Assembly: GCA_937884485.1 (NCBI GenBank)
Contig: CALGCG010000061.1
Span: forward strand, 1-7,308
Origin: an uncultured Bacteroidales bacterium
GTDB taxonomy: Bacteria > Bacteroidota > Bacteroidia > Bacteroidales > P3
DNA: 7,308 nucleotides
Direction: 5' to 3'
Shown: one piece after another, positions 1 through 6,761 of the stretch
Layout: each line of letters begins with the position of its first letter
Position numbering within the stretch: position 1 is the first letter of the stretch
Notes under the pieces: generated by a model
What the model saw: the letters and a program-made list of their open reading frames with translations, nothing else
Database searches by the model: none
Told to the model about the DNA's origin: nothing
Program-made: the position numbers and the translations under genes

Positions 1-694
1 TCCATTCCGAGTCACGTTTTGCAAGGTAGTCGTTCACGGTCACCACGTGCACACCCTTGCCGGGCAGGGCGTTGAGGTAGACGGGCAGCGTGGCCACCAG
101 GGTCTTACCCTCACCCGTGGCCATCTCGGCAATCTTGCCGCTGTGCAGCACCACGCCGCCGATGATCTGCACGTCGTAGTGCACCATGTCCCAGGTAATC
201 TCGTTGCCGCCGGCCATCCAGTGGTTCTTGTAGATGGCCTTGTCGCCCTCGATGGTGATGGAGGCGTGCGTGGCCGCCAGGTCGCGGTCGTGGTCAGTGG
301 CGGTGACCTCCACGGTCTCGTTCTGCGCAAAGCGGCGGGCCGTCTCCTTCACCACGGCGAAGGCCTCGGGCAGTATGTCGTCCAGCACTTTCTGGGTCTT
401 GTCGTAGCCTTGCTTCTCCAGTTCGTCGATGCGTTTGTATAGGCCCTCTTTCTCGTCGATGGGCATGTCGTATTCCTCCTCGATGCGCGTGCGCAGGGTG
501 GCCAACTCGGTCTCCTCCTGCTCCACGGCCTTGGCAATACGCTCCTTGAATTCAATGGTTTTCGCTCTCAAAGCATCGTTCGACAAAGCCTGGATGGCAG
601 GGTACACCGCCAAGGTCGCATCCAGGAAGGGTTTGATAACCTTCAGGTCGCGCTGGCTCTTGTTGCCGAACAGTTTGGTCAAAAAATTAGCCAT
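1..694 (-). CDS. secA: SecA preprotein translocase ATPase, N-terminal part (cut by window start)
   Basis: SecA is the cytoplasmic motor ATPase that drives unfolded preproteins through the SecYEG channel. The reading frame starts at the ATG complementary to 692-694 and stays open to the window edge, giving 231 codons of a protein usually near 1,100 residues in this phylum. It begins MANFLTKLFGNKSQRDLK, continues through LPEAFAVVKETARR (about 107-120) and WDMVHYDVQIIGGVVLHSGKIAEM, and reaches the Walker A motif TGEGKT with its lysine at residue 197. It then continues as TLPVYLNALPGKGVHVVTVNDYLAKRD. The Walker lysine is at about 108 in E. coli. The extra 90 or so residues lie in two insertions (about 50-105 and 120-160), as expected for Bacteroidota SecA. 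The leader has a weak AAAGGAA stretch before the start. Its Sec role is relevant to the secreted proteins downstream, but it is transcribed away from them. Confidence 0.97.
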   Translation of the reverse strand, partial: MANFLTKLFGNKSQRDLKVIKPFLDATLAVYPAIQALSNDALRAKTIEFKERIAKAVEQEETELATLRTRIEEEYDMPIDEKEGLYKRIDELEKQGYDKTQKVLDDILPEAFAVVKETARRFAQNETVEVTATDHDRDLAATHASITIEGDKAIYKNHWMAGGNEITWDMVHYDVQIIGGVVLHSGKIAEMATGEGKTLVATLPVYLNALPGKGVHVVTVNDYLAKRDSEW

Positions 695-770
695 ATTGTT
701 TAGTTCCTTTATTATATATTATATTACAATTCAAAACATTATCCATCCTCATGCAGGATAGAAAAACATA

Positions 771-802
771 CAAAAATACAACTTTTTTCCCAATCCTGCA
801 AA
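771..802 (-). promoter_or_regulatory. secA promoter, Bacteroidota sigma-ABfr type
   Basis: Read on the minus strand, TTTG (complement of 799-802) is followed by a 20-nt spacer and TATTTTTG (complement of 771-778). This is an exact match to the Bacteroidota consensus TTTG / TAnnTTTG. Transcription would start near 764, leaving a leader of about 70 nt before the secA ATG. That leader contains a small hairpin (ATCCT / AGGAT arms with a 5-nt loop, 745-759) and an AT-rich stretch. Assignment is by motif and spacing only. Confidence 0.75.
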
Positions 803-896
803 CATTTTTCACCTTTCTTCACCATACCCCTCCTGCAACATGCTGCAAAAAACGTGCCATCCCCCTCTCCCCCACCCCTCCTCCCGCCTCCAACCC

Positions 897-1085
897 CGTC
901 CCCACCTCGCCCCAAACTCGCCCCCAATTCGCCCGTTCTTATATCGTTCCTATATCGTTCTCATATAGTTCTTATATAGTTCTTATATACTGTATATAGG
1001 AACTATATAAGAAGTATATAAGAACTATATGTGAACTATATAAGAAGGGCCGAATAGGGGGCGAATTGGGGGCCTCCTGGGGGCG
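897..1085. repeat. Palindromic array of 11-nt units between secA and rpsO
   Basis: The sequence runs in consecutive 11-nt steps. From the left come CGTCCCCACCT (897), CGCCCCAAACT (908), CGCCCCCAATT (919), the hybrid CGCCCGTTCTT (930), then ATATCGTTCCT (941), ATATCGTTCTC (952), ATATAGTTCTT (963) and ATATAGTTCTT (974). After a short centre the pattern returns in inverted form and ends in AAGAAGGGCCG (1042), AATAGGGGGCG (1053), AATTGGGGGCC (1064) and TCCTGGGGGCG (1075). GC-rich units thus flank AT-rich units in one register on both sides. An imperfect 12-nt unit (from 885) and weaker G-rich repeats (to about 1109) extend it. It lies between two divergent promoters, outside both predicted transcripts. 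A period of 11 is not a multiple of three, so this is not coding sequence. I do not recognise it as a named repeat family. Confidence 0.85.
935..1047. repeat. Core inverted repeat: five units, 3-nt loop, five inverted units
   Basis: The left arm (935-989) is five 11-nt units of the form GTTCTTATATA. Positions 990-992 (CTG) form the centre. The right arm (993-1047) is five units of the form TATATAAGAAC. By hand alignment 47 of 55 positions are complementary, and the eight mismatches are spread over all five unit pairs. An outer 14-nt pair (921-934 with 1059-1072) is perfectly complementary, leaving 11 unpaired bases (1048-1058) on the right side only, exactly one unit. The structure could extrude as a cruciform or bind proteins in phase along one DNA face. 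Which of these occurs, if either, is not shown. Confidence 0.85.
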
Positions 1086-1141
1086 GTCTGAGAGGGGCTT
1101 GGAAAGGGGTCTTAGGTGCGGATTCTGTGGGGTGGATTTTC

Positions 1142-1155
1142 TTAACAAGTGTTAA
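1142..1155. promoter_or_regulatory. Possible operator palindrome upstream of rpsO promoter
   Basis: TTAACA, a 2-nt spacer and TGTTAA form a perfect 6-bp dyad about 25 bp upstream of the rpsO -33 box. Just downstream is a second perfect palindrome, TTTTTGCAAAAA (1165-1176), which abuts the promoter. Either could be a regulator binding site or a chance feature of AT-rich DNA. Confidence 0.25.
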
Positions 1156-1179
1156 AATGTCGAATTTTTGCAAAAATAT

Positions 1180-1210
1180 TTTGCCAGTTCGGGAAAAAGT
1201 TGTAATTTTG
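1180..1210 (+). promoter_or_regulatory. rpsO: rpsO promoter, Bacteroidota sigma-ABfr type
   Basis: TTTG at 1180-1183, a 19-nt spacer and TAATTTTG at 1203-1210 match the Bacteroidota TTTG / TAnnTTTG consensus. Transcription would begin near 1216, giving an A-rich leader of about 44 nt without a clear Shine-Dalgarno sequence, which is normal for the phylum. I see no obvious S15 autoregulatory pseudoknot in so short a leader. Confidence 0.75.
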
Positions 1211-1259
1211 CAGTCGAAAACAAGAACAAAATAATAGGAATAAATAAACATAACACGTT

Positions 1260-1529
1260 ATGTATCTGACAAAAGAAAAGAAAGAAGAAATATTCGCCCA
1301 GTATGGCAAATCGGCTCAGGACACTGGCAGCGCCGAGGGACAGATTGCTCTCTTCACCTATCGCATACAGCACCTCACCGAGCTGATGAAACAGCACAAG
1401 AAAGATCAGGTCAGCGAGCGCGCCCTTGTGGGCCTCGTCGGCAAACGCCGCAAGATGCTCGACTATTTGAAAGAGACCGACATCGAGCGCTATCGTGCCA
1501 TCGTCAAACAGCTTGGTCTGCGTAAATAA
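1260..1529 (+). CDS. rpsO: 30S ribosomal protein S15
   Basis: S15 is a primary 16S rRNA-binding protein of the small subunit platform and contributes to an intersubunit bridge. The 89-residue product has the usual family length. It shows the family signature across its whole span: an N-terminal helix with EEIFAQYGKSAQDTGSAEGQIALFTYRI, then LTELMKQHKKD, the basic VGLVGKRRKMLDYL region, and the C-terminal YRAIVKQLGLRK. The ATG is the only sensible start and follows the promoter by a short A-rich leader. A terminator follows the stop by about 60 nt, so the gene appears monocistronic. Nothing in the protein is unusual. Confidence 0.98.
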   Translation: MYLTKEKKEEIFAQYGKSAQDTGSAEGQIALFTYRIQHLTELMKQHKKDQVSERALVGLVGKRRKMLDYLKETDIERYRAIVKQLGLRK

Positions 1530-1591
1530 TCTGCGCCAAGTTCAGCACCAGTCCGAAAAAATAGTTTTTCATATTTATTTGGTTATGGTTG

Positions 1592-1624
1592 GGACTGCCC
1601 GGTTTTTCCGGGTAGTCCTTTTTT
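1592..1624 (+). terminator. Intrinsic terminator of rpsO
   Basis: An 11-bp stem pairs GGACTGCCCGG (1592-1602) with CCGGGTAGTCC (1608-1618), with one G-U pair and a TTTTT loop. It is followed directly by six T residues (1619-1624). This separates rpsO from the downstream cluster. Confidence 0.9.
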
Positions 1625-1695
1625 ATGTCCCTTGCATTGAGTTTTTTTTGCTCGGTAATGTTTGATTATTAATGTTTTGCGCGTATTTTTTGATT

Positions 1696-1728
1696 TTTGT
1701 GTAGTGAATTTCCCTCTTTTTACGTTTT
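1696..1728 (+). promoter_or_regulatory. Candidate promoter for the Omp28/C10 peptidase cluster
   Basis: Within the 172-bp AT-rich gap after the rpsO terminator, TTTG (1696-1699) is followed by a 21-nt spacer and TACGTTTT (1721-1728). This matches the -7 consensus TAnnTTTG except for the last base. It would give a leader of about 60 nt before the ATG at 1797. The gap is so T-rich that other partial matches occur, so the assignment is tentative. Confidence 0.4.
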
Positions 1729-1796
1729 TATATGTATCAAGGTATTTTTACGCTTTAAACACTTTATGAAATAATATTAACCTTTATAGGCAAAAA

Positions 1797-2786
1797 ATGA
1801 AACAGTTAAAGAGAAAGATGGCGCTTTTCGGCATGTTGCTGACGGCGTGTGCCGCATCGGCGCAGACCTTTGTCTCCACGCAGCCCGGCAAACGCAATGC
1901 CCTGATTGAGGAGTACACAGGCGTGAACTGCCAGTACTGTCCGCTGGGGCACAAGGCTACGGACCAGACCGTGGCGGCTTTCCCCGGCCGTGTTTTCGCC
2001 ATCAACATCCACCAGGGCACTTTTGCCTCGCGTTTCACCACGCAGTGGGGCAATGCCTTGGCCGGCCAGGCCAGCATCAGCGGCTACCCCTCGTCGACCT
2101 TGAACCGCCATGCTTTCTTCGGCAACTCGTTGCATATCGACCCGGGCCAGGCCTATTCCTGTGCGTCGGAGATTCTGGAGATGGACGCCCCCGTCAATGT
2201 GGCCGCCACGGTCGACATCGACCCGCAGACGCGCCTGATGGTGGTGAAGGTGGAAGCCTACTACACCGCCGACGCCAACGGCAGCACCAACATGCTGAAT
2301 GTGGCCCTGATACAGAACAATGTGTTTTACCACCAGTCCGGTGCCTCGTCCTACTATCCCGAGAATATGGTCAATGGCGAGTATCGCCACATGCATATCC
2401 TGCGCGACCTGCTCACCGGCCAGTGGGGCGACACCATCCGCCAGACCACCGCGGGGAGCTTCTTCACCAAGGAGTATGCCTATGTAGTCCCGCAGCAGAT
2501 TGGCGACCTTGAAATCACCAACCTCGATGACCTCAGCGTGCTGGTCTTCGTGTGCGAGAGCCGCAAGGAGGTGCTCAACGCCTGCCAGGCCATCCGCACG
2601 TCCGACAAGGCCTACCTTGCCCACGGCAATGCCGGCGGCGAGGAGTGCTCGCTGGCGTGGACTCCCTATGTCACCGTGCCCTACAACCGCGCCCTTGTCA
2701 TCGAGAATCTGACCCTTGAGATAGGCGAGACCGAGGATGCCGGCTACACCTATGGCGGTGTCACCACCCTGCATCAGGTGCGATAA
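1797..2786 (+). CDS. Omp28-like exported protein with thioredoxin-type CXXC site
   Basis: The 329-residue product starts with a basic N-terminus and hydrophobic stretch. LTAC (cysteine 18) fits a lipobox, but ASAQ just after also fits a signal peptidase I site, so lipoprotein or soluble export are both possible. The mature part opens with ALIEEYTGVNCQYCPLGH, the hallmark of Omp28-related outer-membrane proteins, with the thioredoxin-like C45-Q-Y-C48 pair. VFAINIHQGTFA and SGYPSSTLNR follow, and the SGYPS segment sits where thioredoxins have their cis-proline. About 200 residues of beta-rich sequence follow. Unlike the next two genes it has no T9SS sorting domain and ends rather abruptly at TLHQVR. 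The role of Omp28 proteins is poorly defined. From the CXXC motif and position I infer possible disulfide handling for the cysteine-containing proteases encoded 37 nt downstream. Family call is strong, function is not. Confidence 0.85.
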   Translation: MKQLKRKMALFGMLLTACAASAQTFVSTQPGKRNALIEEYTGVNCQYCPLGHKATDQTVAAFPGRVFAINIHQGTFASRFTTQWGNALAGQASISGYPSSTLNRHAFFGNSLHIDPGQAYSCASEILEMDAPVNVAATVDIDPQTRLMVVKVEAYYTADANGSTNMLNVALIQNNVFYHQSGASSYYPENMVNGEYRHMHILRDLLTGQWGDTIRQTTAGSFFTKEYAYVVPQQIGDLEITNLDDLSVLVFVCESRKEVLNACQAIRTSDKAYLAHGNAGGEECSLAWTPYVTVPYNRALVIENLTLEIGETEDAGYTYGGVTTLHQVR

Positions 2787-2823
2787 GGTAAAGGAGTTGG
2801 AAAAATAAAAGAAAAACTGCAAA

Positions 2824-4749
2824 ATGAAAAAGGCGATACTATCTTTGCTGGCGGTCGTGCCCGTTGTGAGCAGCCTTGCGGCGCCTGTCGACGCTGACTG
2901 TGCCGCTGCCGTGGCCCGTACCTTCTGGCAGGTGCAGATGCATGGCAAGAGCGATGCAACCCTCGTGCAGCAGTCGTGGCAGTACGACAATGTGTACCTC
3001 TTCACAGCCGACTGCGGCGGCTGGCTCATGGTGGCGGCCGACGACTGCGCGCGCCCCGTGCTGGCATGGTCGCTCACGGGCGGCGTCAATCCGCAGCAGT
3101 TGCCCGCAGCCATGGAGAACACGGTCTATGTCTACCATCAGGAGATTGATGCTGTGCGCCATGAGGCAGACTACACCATGCGTCGTCAGCATGAGGAGTG
3201 GCCTCTCCTCGAAAGCGGCAACTCCTTGAAGGACGGCACCGACGACGAGGTGCCGCCCCTGATGTCCACACAGTGGTATCAGCGCTCGCCCTACAACATG
3301 CATTGCCCCAGCTACACCATGACCGGCTGTGTGGCTACGGCCATGGCCCAGGTGTTGAAGTACTGGAACTTCCCGGCCTTCGGCCAGGGTACCCATTCCT
3401 ATAGCGATGATTCGGGCTACGGTCTTCAGAGCGCCGACTTCGGCGACACCCGCTACGACTGGTCCCACATGCCCGACCGCCTCACCTCTTCGTCCCCTGC
3501 GGCCGAGAAGGAGGCTGTGGCTACGCTGATGTATCACTGCGGTGTCAGCGTCAATATGCATTATTCCACCATCTATAGCGGCACCACCCTCAACAAGTGC
3601 GAGATTGCCCTGCCCACCTATTTCCACTACAACGCCGCCGACATCCACTATCGTGCCAAAGGCCAGCTCAGCAATGACGCCTGGACCGACACCCTCATCG
3701 CCGAGGTGCGCCAGCTGCGCCCGGTGCTGCACGGCGGTAGCGGTCCTGCGGGCGGACACTGCTTCGTCTGCGACGGCTTCAACGCCCAGCGCTATCTCCA
3801 CTTCAACCTTGGCGAGGATGGCGACGGCGACGGCTACTATGTCGTCGGGGCCATCACCTATGGTGCCTACAGCTTCAACCAGAGCAACGACGCCATCCTC
3901 GGCGTTCATCCCGGCTATGGAATCCTCCTCAGCGAGGACCATCTGGGCTATACCCGCCAGGGCGGCAGCCAGCAGCTGTGGCTCTCCACCTGCGACACCC
4001 TCAACCTCGCCTGGTCCTCCACTGCCGATGCCGACTGGATTACCCTTTCCAGCACCGACTTCGAACGCCTTGGGCAGGTGACCGTCAGTGTTGCAGAAAA
4101 TGCCACCGGCGCTGAACGCATGGGAACGGTGACCTTTACGCAAGGGAGCCATGTGGCCACCCTCACCGTGGTGCAGGAAGCCTACGACCCCGCCACCGAC
4201 TATTGCCCCCTCACTGTGCTGATGGAGAACACCCACAACGAGCCGTGGGCCGGCGATGCCCACCTGAGCTTCGAGTCGCTCAGCGGCACCGTCTACGGCA
4301 CCGCACAGCACACCGCCAACAGTGGCTCCAGCACCACCACCGTCAGCGTGGCCCCCCACGATGTCATGGTGCGCTGGCACTCCGGCGGCGCCCTCGACCG
4401 CTACATCAACTACAAGGTTCAGAACCATTACGGCGAAACCCTCATCGAGGTCAACAATGCCTACTTCGACGGCGCCGACGTCCTCCTCTCGTGGCCCTGT
4501 GCCCATGCGGGTATCGACGATGCCGCGGCTGCCGGATATAAGGTCTGGCCCAACCCGGCTACGGATATGCTCCATATCATGTCGCCCGACGGGAGCAGCA
4601 TGCATCTCTCGTTGCTCGACGCCGCCGGGCGCATCGTGCTCCAGGGCGCAGGCTCCAGCCTCGACCTGAGCGCCGTTGCGCAGGGAGTCTACTACCTCCG
4701 CATAGTCTCCGACGGCAATGTCCAAGTACAGAAAATAATCAAGCAGTGA
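2824..4749 (+). CDS. C10 (streptopain-like) cysteine peptidase with T9SS sorting domain, copy 1
   Basis: This 641-residue protein is a secreted papain-fold protease precursor. In order it shows: a signal peptide (about 1-19); a Spi-type propeptide (about 20-115) containing VYLF and GGWLMVAADDCARPVLAWS; the peptidase start VPPLMSTQWYQRSPYN (from 143); the catalytic cysteine in TGCVATAMAQVLKYW (Cys169); and the catalytic histidine in GGHCFVCDGF (His312). It continues with a BACON domain (about 380-453), a CPLTVLMEN...RYINYKV module (about 457-560) resembling GDGWNGA-type beta modules, and a T9SS type A sorting domain from VWPNPATDMLHI to the end (about 570-641). The usual active-site loop NWGWGG reads NLGEDG (328-333), so both tryptophans are lost while the asparagine stays. 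An AAGGAG stretch lies 27 nt before the ATG, too far to set the start. The protein may therefore have altered activity despite an intact Cys/His pair. It is a diverged paralogue of the next gene. Confidence 0.93.
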   Translation: MKKAILSLLAVVPVVSSLAAPVDADCAAAVARTFWQVQMHGKSDATLVQQSWQYDNVYLFTADCGGWLMVAADDCARPVLAWSLTGGVNPQQLPAAMENTVYVYHQEIDAVRHEADYTMRRQHEEWPLLESGNSLKDGTDDEVPPLMSTQWYQRSPYNMHCPSYTMTGCVATAMAQVLKYWNFPAFGQGTHSYSDDSGYGLQSADFGDTRYDWSHMPDRLTSSSPAAEKEAVATLMYHCGVSVNMHYSTIYSGTTLNKCEIALPTYFHYNAADIHYRAKGQLSNDAWTDTLIAEVRQLRPVLHGGSGPAGGHCFVCDGFNAQRYLHFNLGEDGDGDGYYVVGAITYGAYSFNQSNDAILGVHPGYGILLSEDHLGYTRQGGSQQLWLSTCDTLNLAWSSTADADWITLSSTDFERLGQVTVSVAENATGAERMGTVTFTQGSHVATLTVVQEAYDPATDYCPLTVLMENTHNEPWAGDAHLSFESLSGTVYGTAQHTANSGSSTTTVSVAPHDVMVRWHSGGALDRYINYKVQNHYGETLIEVNNAYFDGADVLLSWPCAHAGIDDAAAAGYKVWPNPATDMLHIMSPDGSSMHLSLLDAAGRIVLQGAGSSLDLSAVAQGVYYLRIVSDGNVQVQKIIKQ

Positions 4750-4751
4750 AT

Positions 4752-6719
4752 ATGAAGAAAACAATACTAACCCTCCTCGTGGCCTCCATGGCCTTTGCTG
4801 CCATGGCCAGGCCGGTCGGCAAGGCCGATGCCGCCCGTGTGGCCAACCACTTCTGGACCTCGGCCCTTGGCGGCAAGGGTGTGCTGACACAGACTCCGTG
4901 GCAGTATGCCGAGGTGTACCTCTTCGTCGGCGAGGCTGGTGGTTTCGTGCTTGTCGCAGCTGACGACTGCACGCGCCCCGTGCTGGGCTACTCCCTCTCG
5001 TCGTCCCTGCGGCCCGACGCCCTGCCCCTGCCCATGGCCGAACGCCTTGAGGCCTACTGCGAGCAGATAGCTCTCGGCATCGAGATGCAGGTGGAGGCCA
5101 CCGAGGACGATGCCGCACGGTGGAAGGCCCTCCGTGCCGGCGACCCCTGCAAGGACGGCGACGGCGACGACCGCGTCGACCCCCTGCTCGAAACCCACTG
5201 GCACCAAGATGGCGGCTATGCCCTGCTGACGCCGCAACACCTCCCTGTGGGCTGTGCTGCTACGGCGCAGGGCCAGATGATGCGCTACTGGCGCTATCCC
5301 GCCTTTGGCCGTGGCCGTGCCACCTACAACTGCCAGCCCTACGGCGCACAGACGGCCGACTATGCCCATACCCTCTACGATTGGGACAACATGCCCGACC
5401 AGGTCCTCACCACCAACCCCATGGAGGAACAGCTGGCGGTGTCGACGTTGCTGTACCACATAGGCGTGAGCCTCCACATGGGCTATGCCCCCGGCGGCAG
5501 CGGAGCGGCAGGTCTGGTGGGCCAGCCCGGCATCCCCAGCATCGACAACTCGCTGCGCGACTATTTCTACTACAGCCCCTCGCTGCACCCCATCTTCAAA
5601 ACCTCCGGCTACACCGACCAGCGTTGGGCCGACAGCCTGAAGGCCGAATTGCGCCTGCAGCATCCCATCGTCTATTGCGGCGTGGCCTCCGAAGGCGGCC
5701 ATGGCTTTGTCTGCGACGGCTACGAGTACCGCGACGCGCAGATATGGTTCCACTTCAACTTCGGCTGGAGCGGTGCCGGCGACGGCTACTACACCGTCGA
5801 CGACATCTGCCCCAATGTCAGCCCCACGGGCCAGATTGGCAACACCTACCACTTCACCCAGAGCAACCAGGCCCTGATCGGCGCCGTGCCCGACTACGGC
5901 CAGCACGTCAGCGACACCTTGCGCTGGACAGACCGCGAGGGCGGCATCGACTCGGTGCTCTTCGCCGGCAACCCGCTCCTCGACAGCCCTTGGACCGTGA
6001 GCAGCAGCGACAGCTGGCTGCACGTTGATGCGCAGCCCGGCGCCAATGCGCAGTGGGTCACCTTCAGCGTCGACCCCAACACCTCGGGCAGCGAGCGCAC
6101 CGCCACCCTCACCTTCACCCACGGCGACCGCACGGTCACCGTCGGCGTGGTGCAGACCTACTATGCCGTCGAGGACTACTGCCCCCTGACCGTCGTCATG
6201 GAGAGCACGCGCGGCGGCGGATGGGAGGGCGGAGCCTACCTGAGCTTCGAGAGCCTCTCCGGCTACGTCTACGCCACGGCCACCCTGGAGTTCGGCAGCA
6301 GCGAGACCACCACCGTCATGGTGGCCCCGCACGATGTCAACGTCGTCTTCCACCGTGGCGGCGGCACCGACCGCTACATCAACTACAAGGTCCTGAACCA
6401 GTATGGCGAGGAATATGTCAACGTCGAATATGCCTTCATGAACGGCGGCACCCACTTCATCGAGTGGCCCTGCGCCCACGTGGGCATCAGCTCGGCGGCC
6501 GACCGTGTGCGCCTGGCCGTCAGCCCCAACCCCGCCACCGACTGCATCCGCATCGAGGCCGAAGGGATGCTGCAGGCCGACCTGCTGAACGCCGACGGGC
6601 GTGTGGTGGCCACCACCTCGCAGCCCACCCTCAGCCTCGCCGCGCTCCCCGCCGGGCTCTACATGCTCCGTGTGGCCACCCGCGAGGGCGTCGCAGCATG
6701 CAAGATTGTCAAACAATAG
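4752..6719 (+). CDS. C10 (streptopain-like) cysteine peptidase with T9SS sorting domain, copy 2
   Basis: The ATG at 4752 gives 655 residues. A GTG at 4746 is in frame but would add only two residues and overlap the upstream gene; ATG gives MKKTILTLL, matching the MKKAILSLL start of copy 1. The order of parts is the same as in copy 1: signal peptide (about 1-20), Spi-type propeptide with VYLFVGEAGGFVLVAADDC, and catalytic Cys168 in VGCAATAQGQMMRYW. Then come catalytic His317 in GGHGFVCDGY, BACON domain (about 392-470), the DYCPLTVVME...WPCAH module (about 475-574) with GGGWEGGAYLSFESL, and a sorting domain with SPNPATDCIRI (about 582-655). The active-site loop reads NFGWSG (336-341): the first tryptophan is phenylalanine, the second is kept. 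The start is only 2 nt after the upstream TGA, which favours translational coupling. It should be exported by Sec and T9SS and matured by propeptide removal. Confidence 0.94.
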   Translation: MKKTILTLLVASMAFAAMARPVGKADAARVANHFWTSALGGKGVLTQTPWQYAEVYLFVGEAGGFVLVAADDCTRPVLGYSLSSSLRPDALPLPMAERLEAYCEQIALGIEMQVEATEDDAARWKALRAGDPCKDGDGDDRVDPLLETHWHQDGGYALLTPQHLPVGCAATAQGQMMRYWRYPAFGRGRATYNCQPYGAQTADYAHTLYDWDNMPDQVLTTNPMEEQLAVSTLLYHIGVSLHMGYAPGGSGAAGLVGQPGIPSIDNSLRDYFYYSPSLHPIFKTSGYTDQRWADSLKAELRLQHPIVYCGVASEGGHGFVCDGYEYRDAQIWFHFNFGWSGAGDGYYTVDDICPNVSPTGQIGNTYHFTQSNQALIGAVPDYGQHVSDTLRWTDREGGIDSVLFAGNPLLDSPWTVSSSDSWLHVDAQPGANAQWVTFSVDPNTSGSERTATLTFTHGDRTVTVGVVQTYYAVEDYCPLTVVMESTRGGGWEGGAYLSFESLSGYVYATATLEFGSSETTTVMVAPHDVNVVFHRGGGTDRYINYKVLNQYGEEYVNVEYAFMNGGTHFIEWPCAHVGISSAADRVRLAVSPNPATDCIRIEAEGMLQADLLNADGRVVATTSQPTLSLAALPAGLYMLRVATREGVAACKIVKQ

Positions 6720-6761
6720 CGCTCAAAAAAACAATTCATTAATAATATCAATCCATCAAAC

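Noticed and set aside
47..442. Plus-strand open frame of 131 codons at the left end
   Set aside because: It is the antisense shadow of secA, whose minus-strand frame gives an unmistakable SecA sequence with a Walker A motif.
751..999. Small open frames in the divergent intergenic region (751-999 plus, 1036-1251 minus)
   Set aside because: They read through promoter sequence and the 11-nt array, have low-complexity products and no family resemblance.
935..1047. CRISPR array
   Set aside because: Units are 11 nt and contiguous, with no unique spacers, and they invert at the centre. There are no cas genes nearby.
935..1047. Intrinsic terminator or bidirectional terminator
   Set aside because: The stem is AT-rich with drifting unit mismatches, has no terminal T-run, and lies upstream of two divergent promoters rather than downstream of genes.
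2791..2796. AAGGAG as a Shine-Dalgarno for the first C10 peptidase
   Set aside because: It lies 27 nt before the ATG, too far to position a ribosome, and Bacteroidota rarely rely on such sites.
4746..4748. GTG start for the second C10 peptidase
   Set aside because: It overlaps the stop codon of the first peptidase gene and adds only two residues. The ATG at 4752 gives a signal peptide start matching the paralogue.
2839..5118. Long minus-strand open frame (759 codons) opposite the C10 genes
   Set aside because: Its product is repetitive, rich in Gly, Ala, Val, His and Arg, and shows no domain. It lies opposite two proteins with clear family motifs, and GC-rich codon bias produces such antisense frames. 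The same holds for the minus-strand frames at 1806-3122 and 4767-6716.
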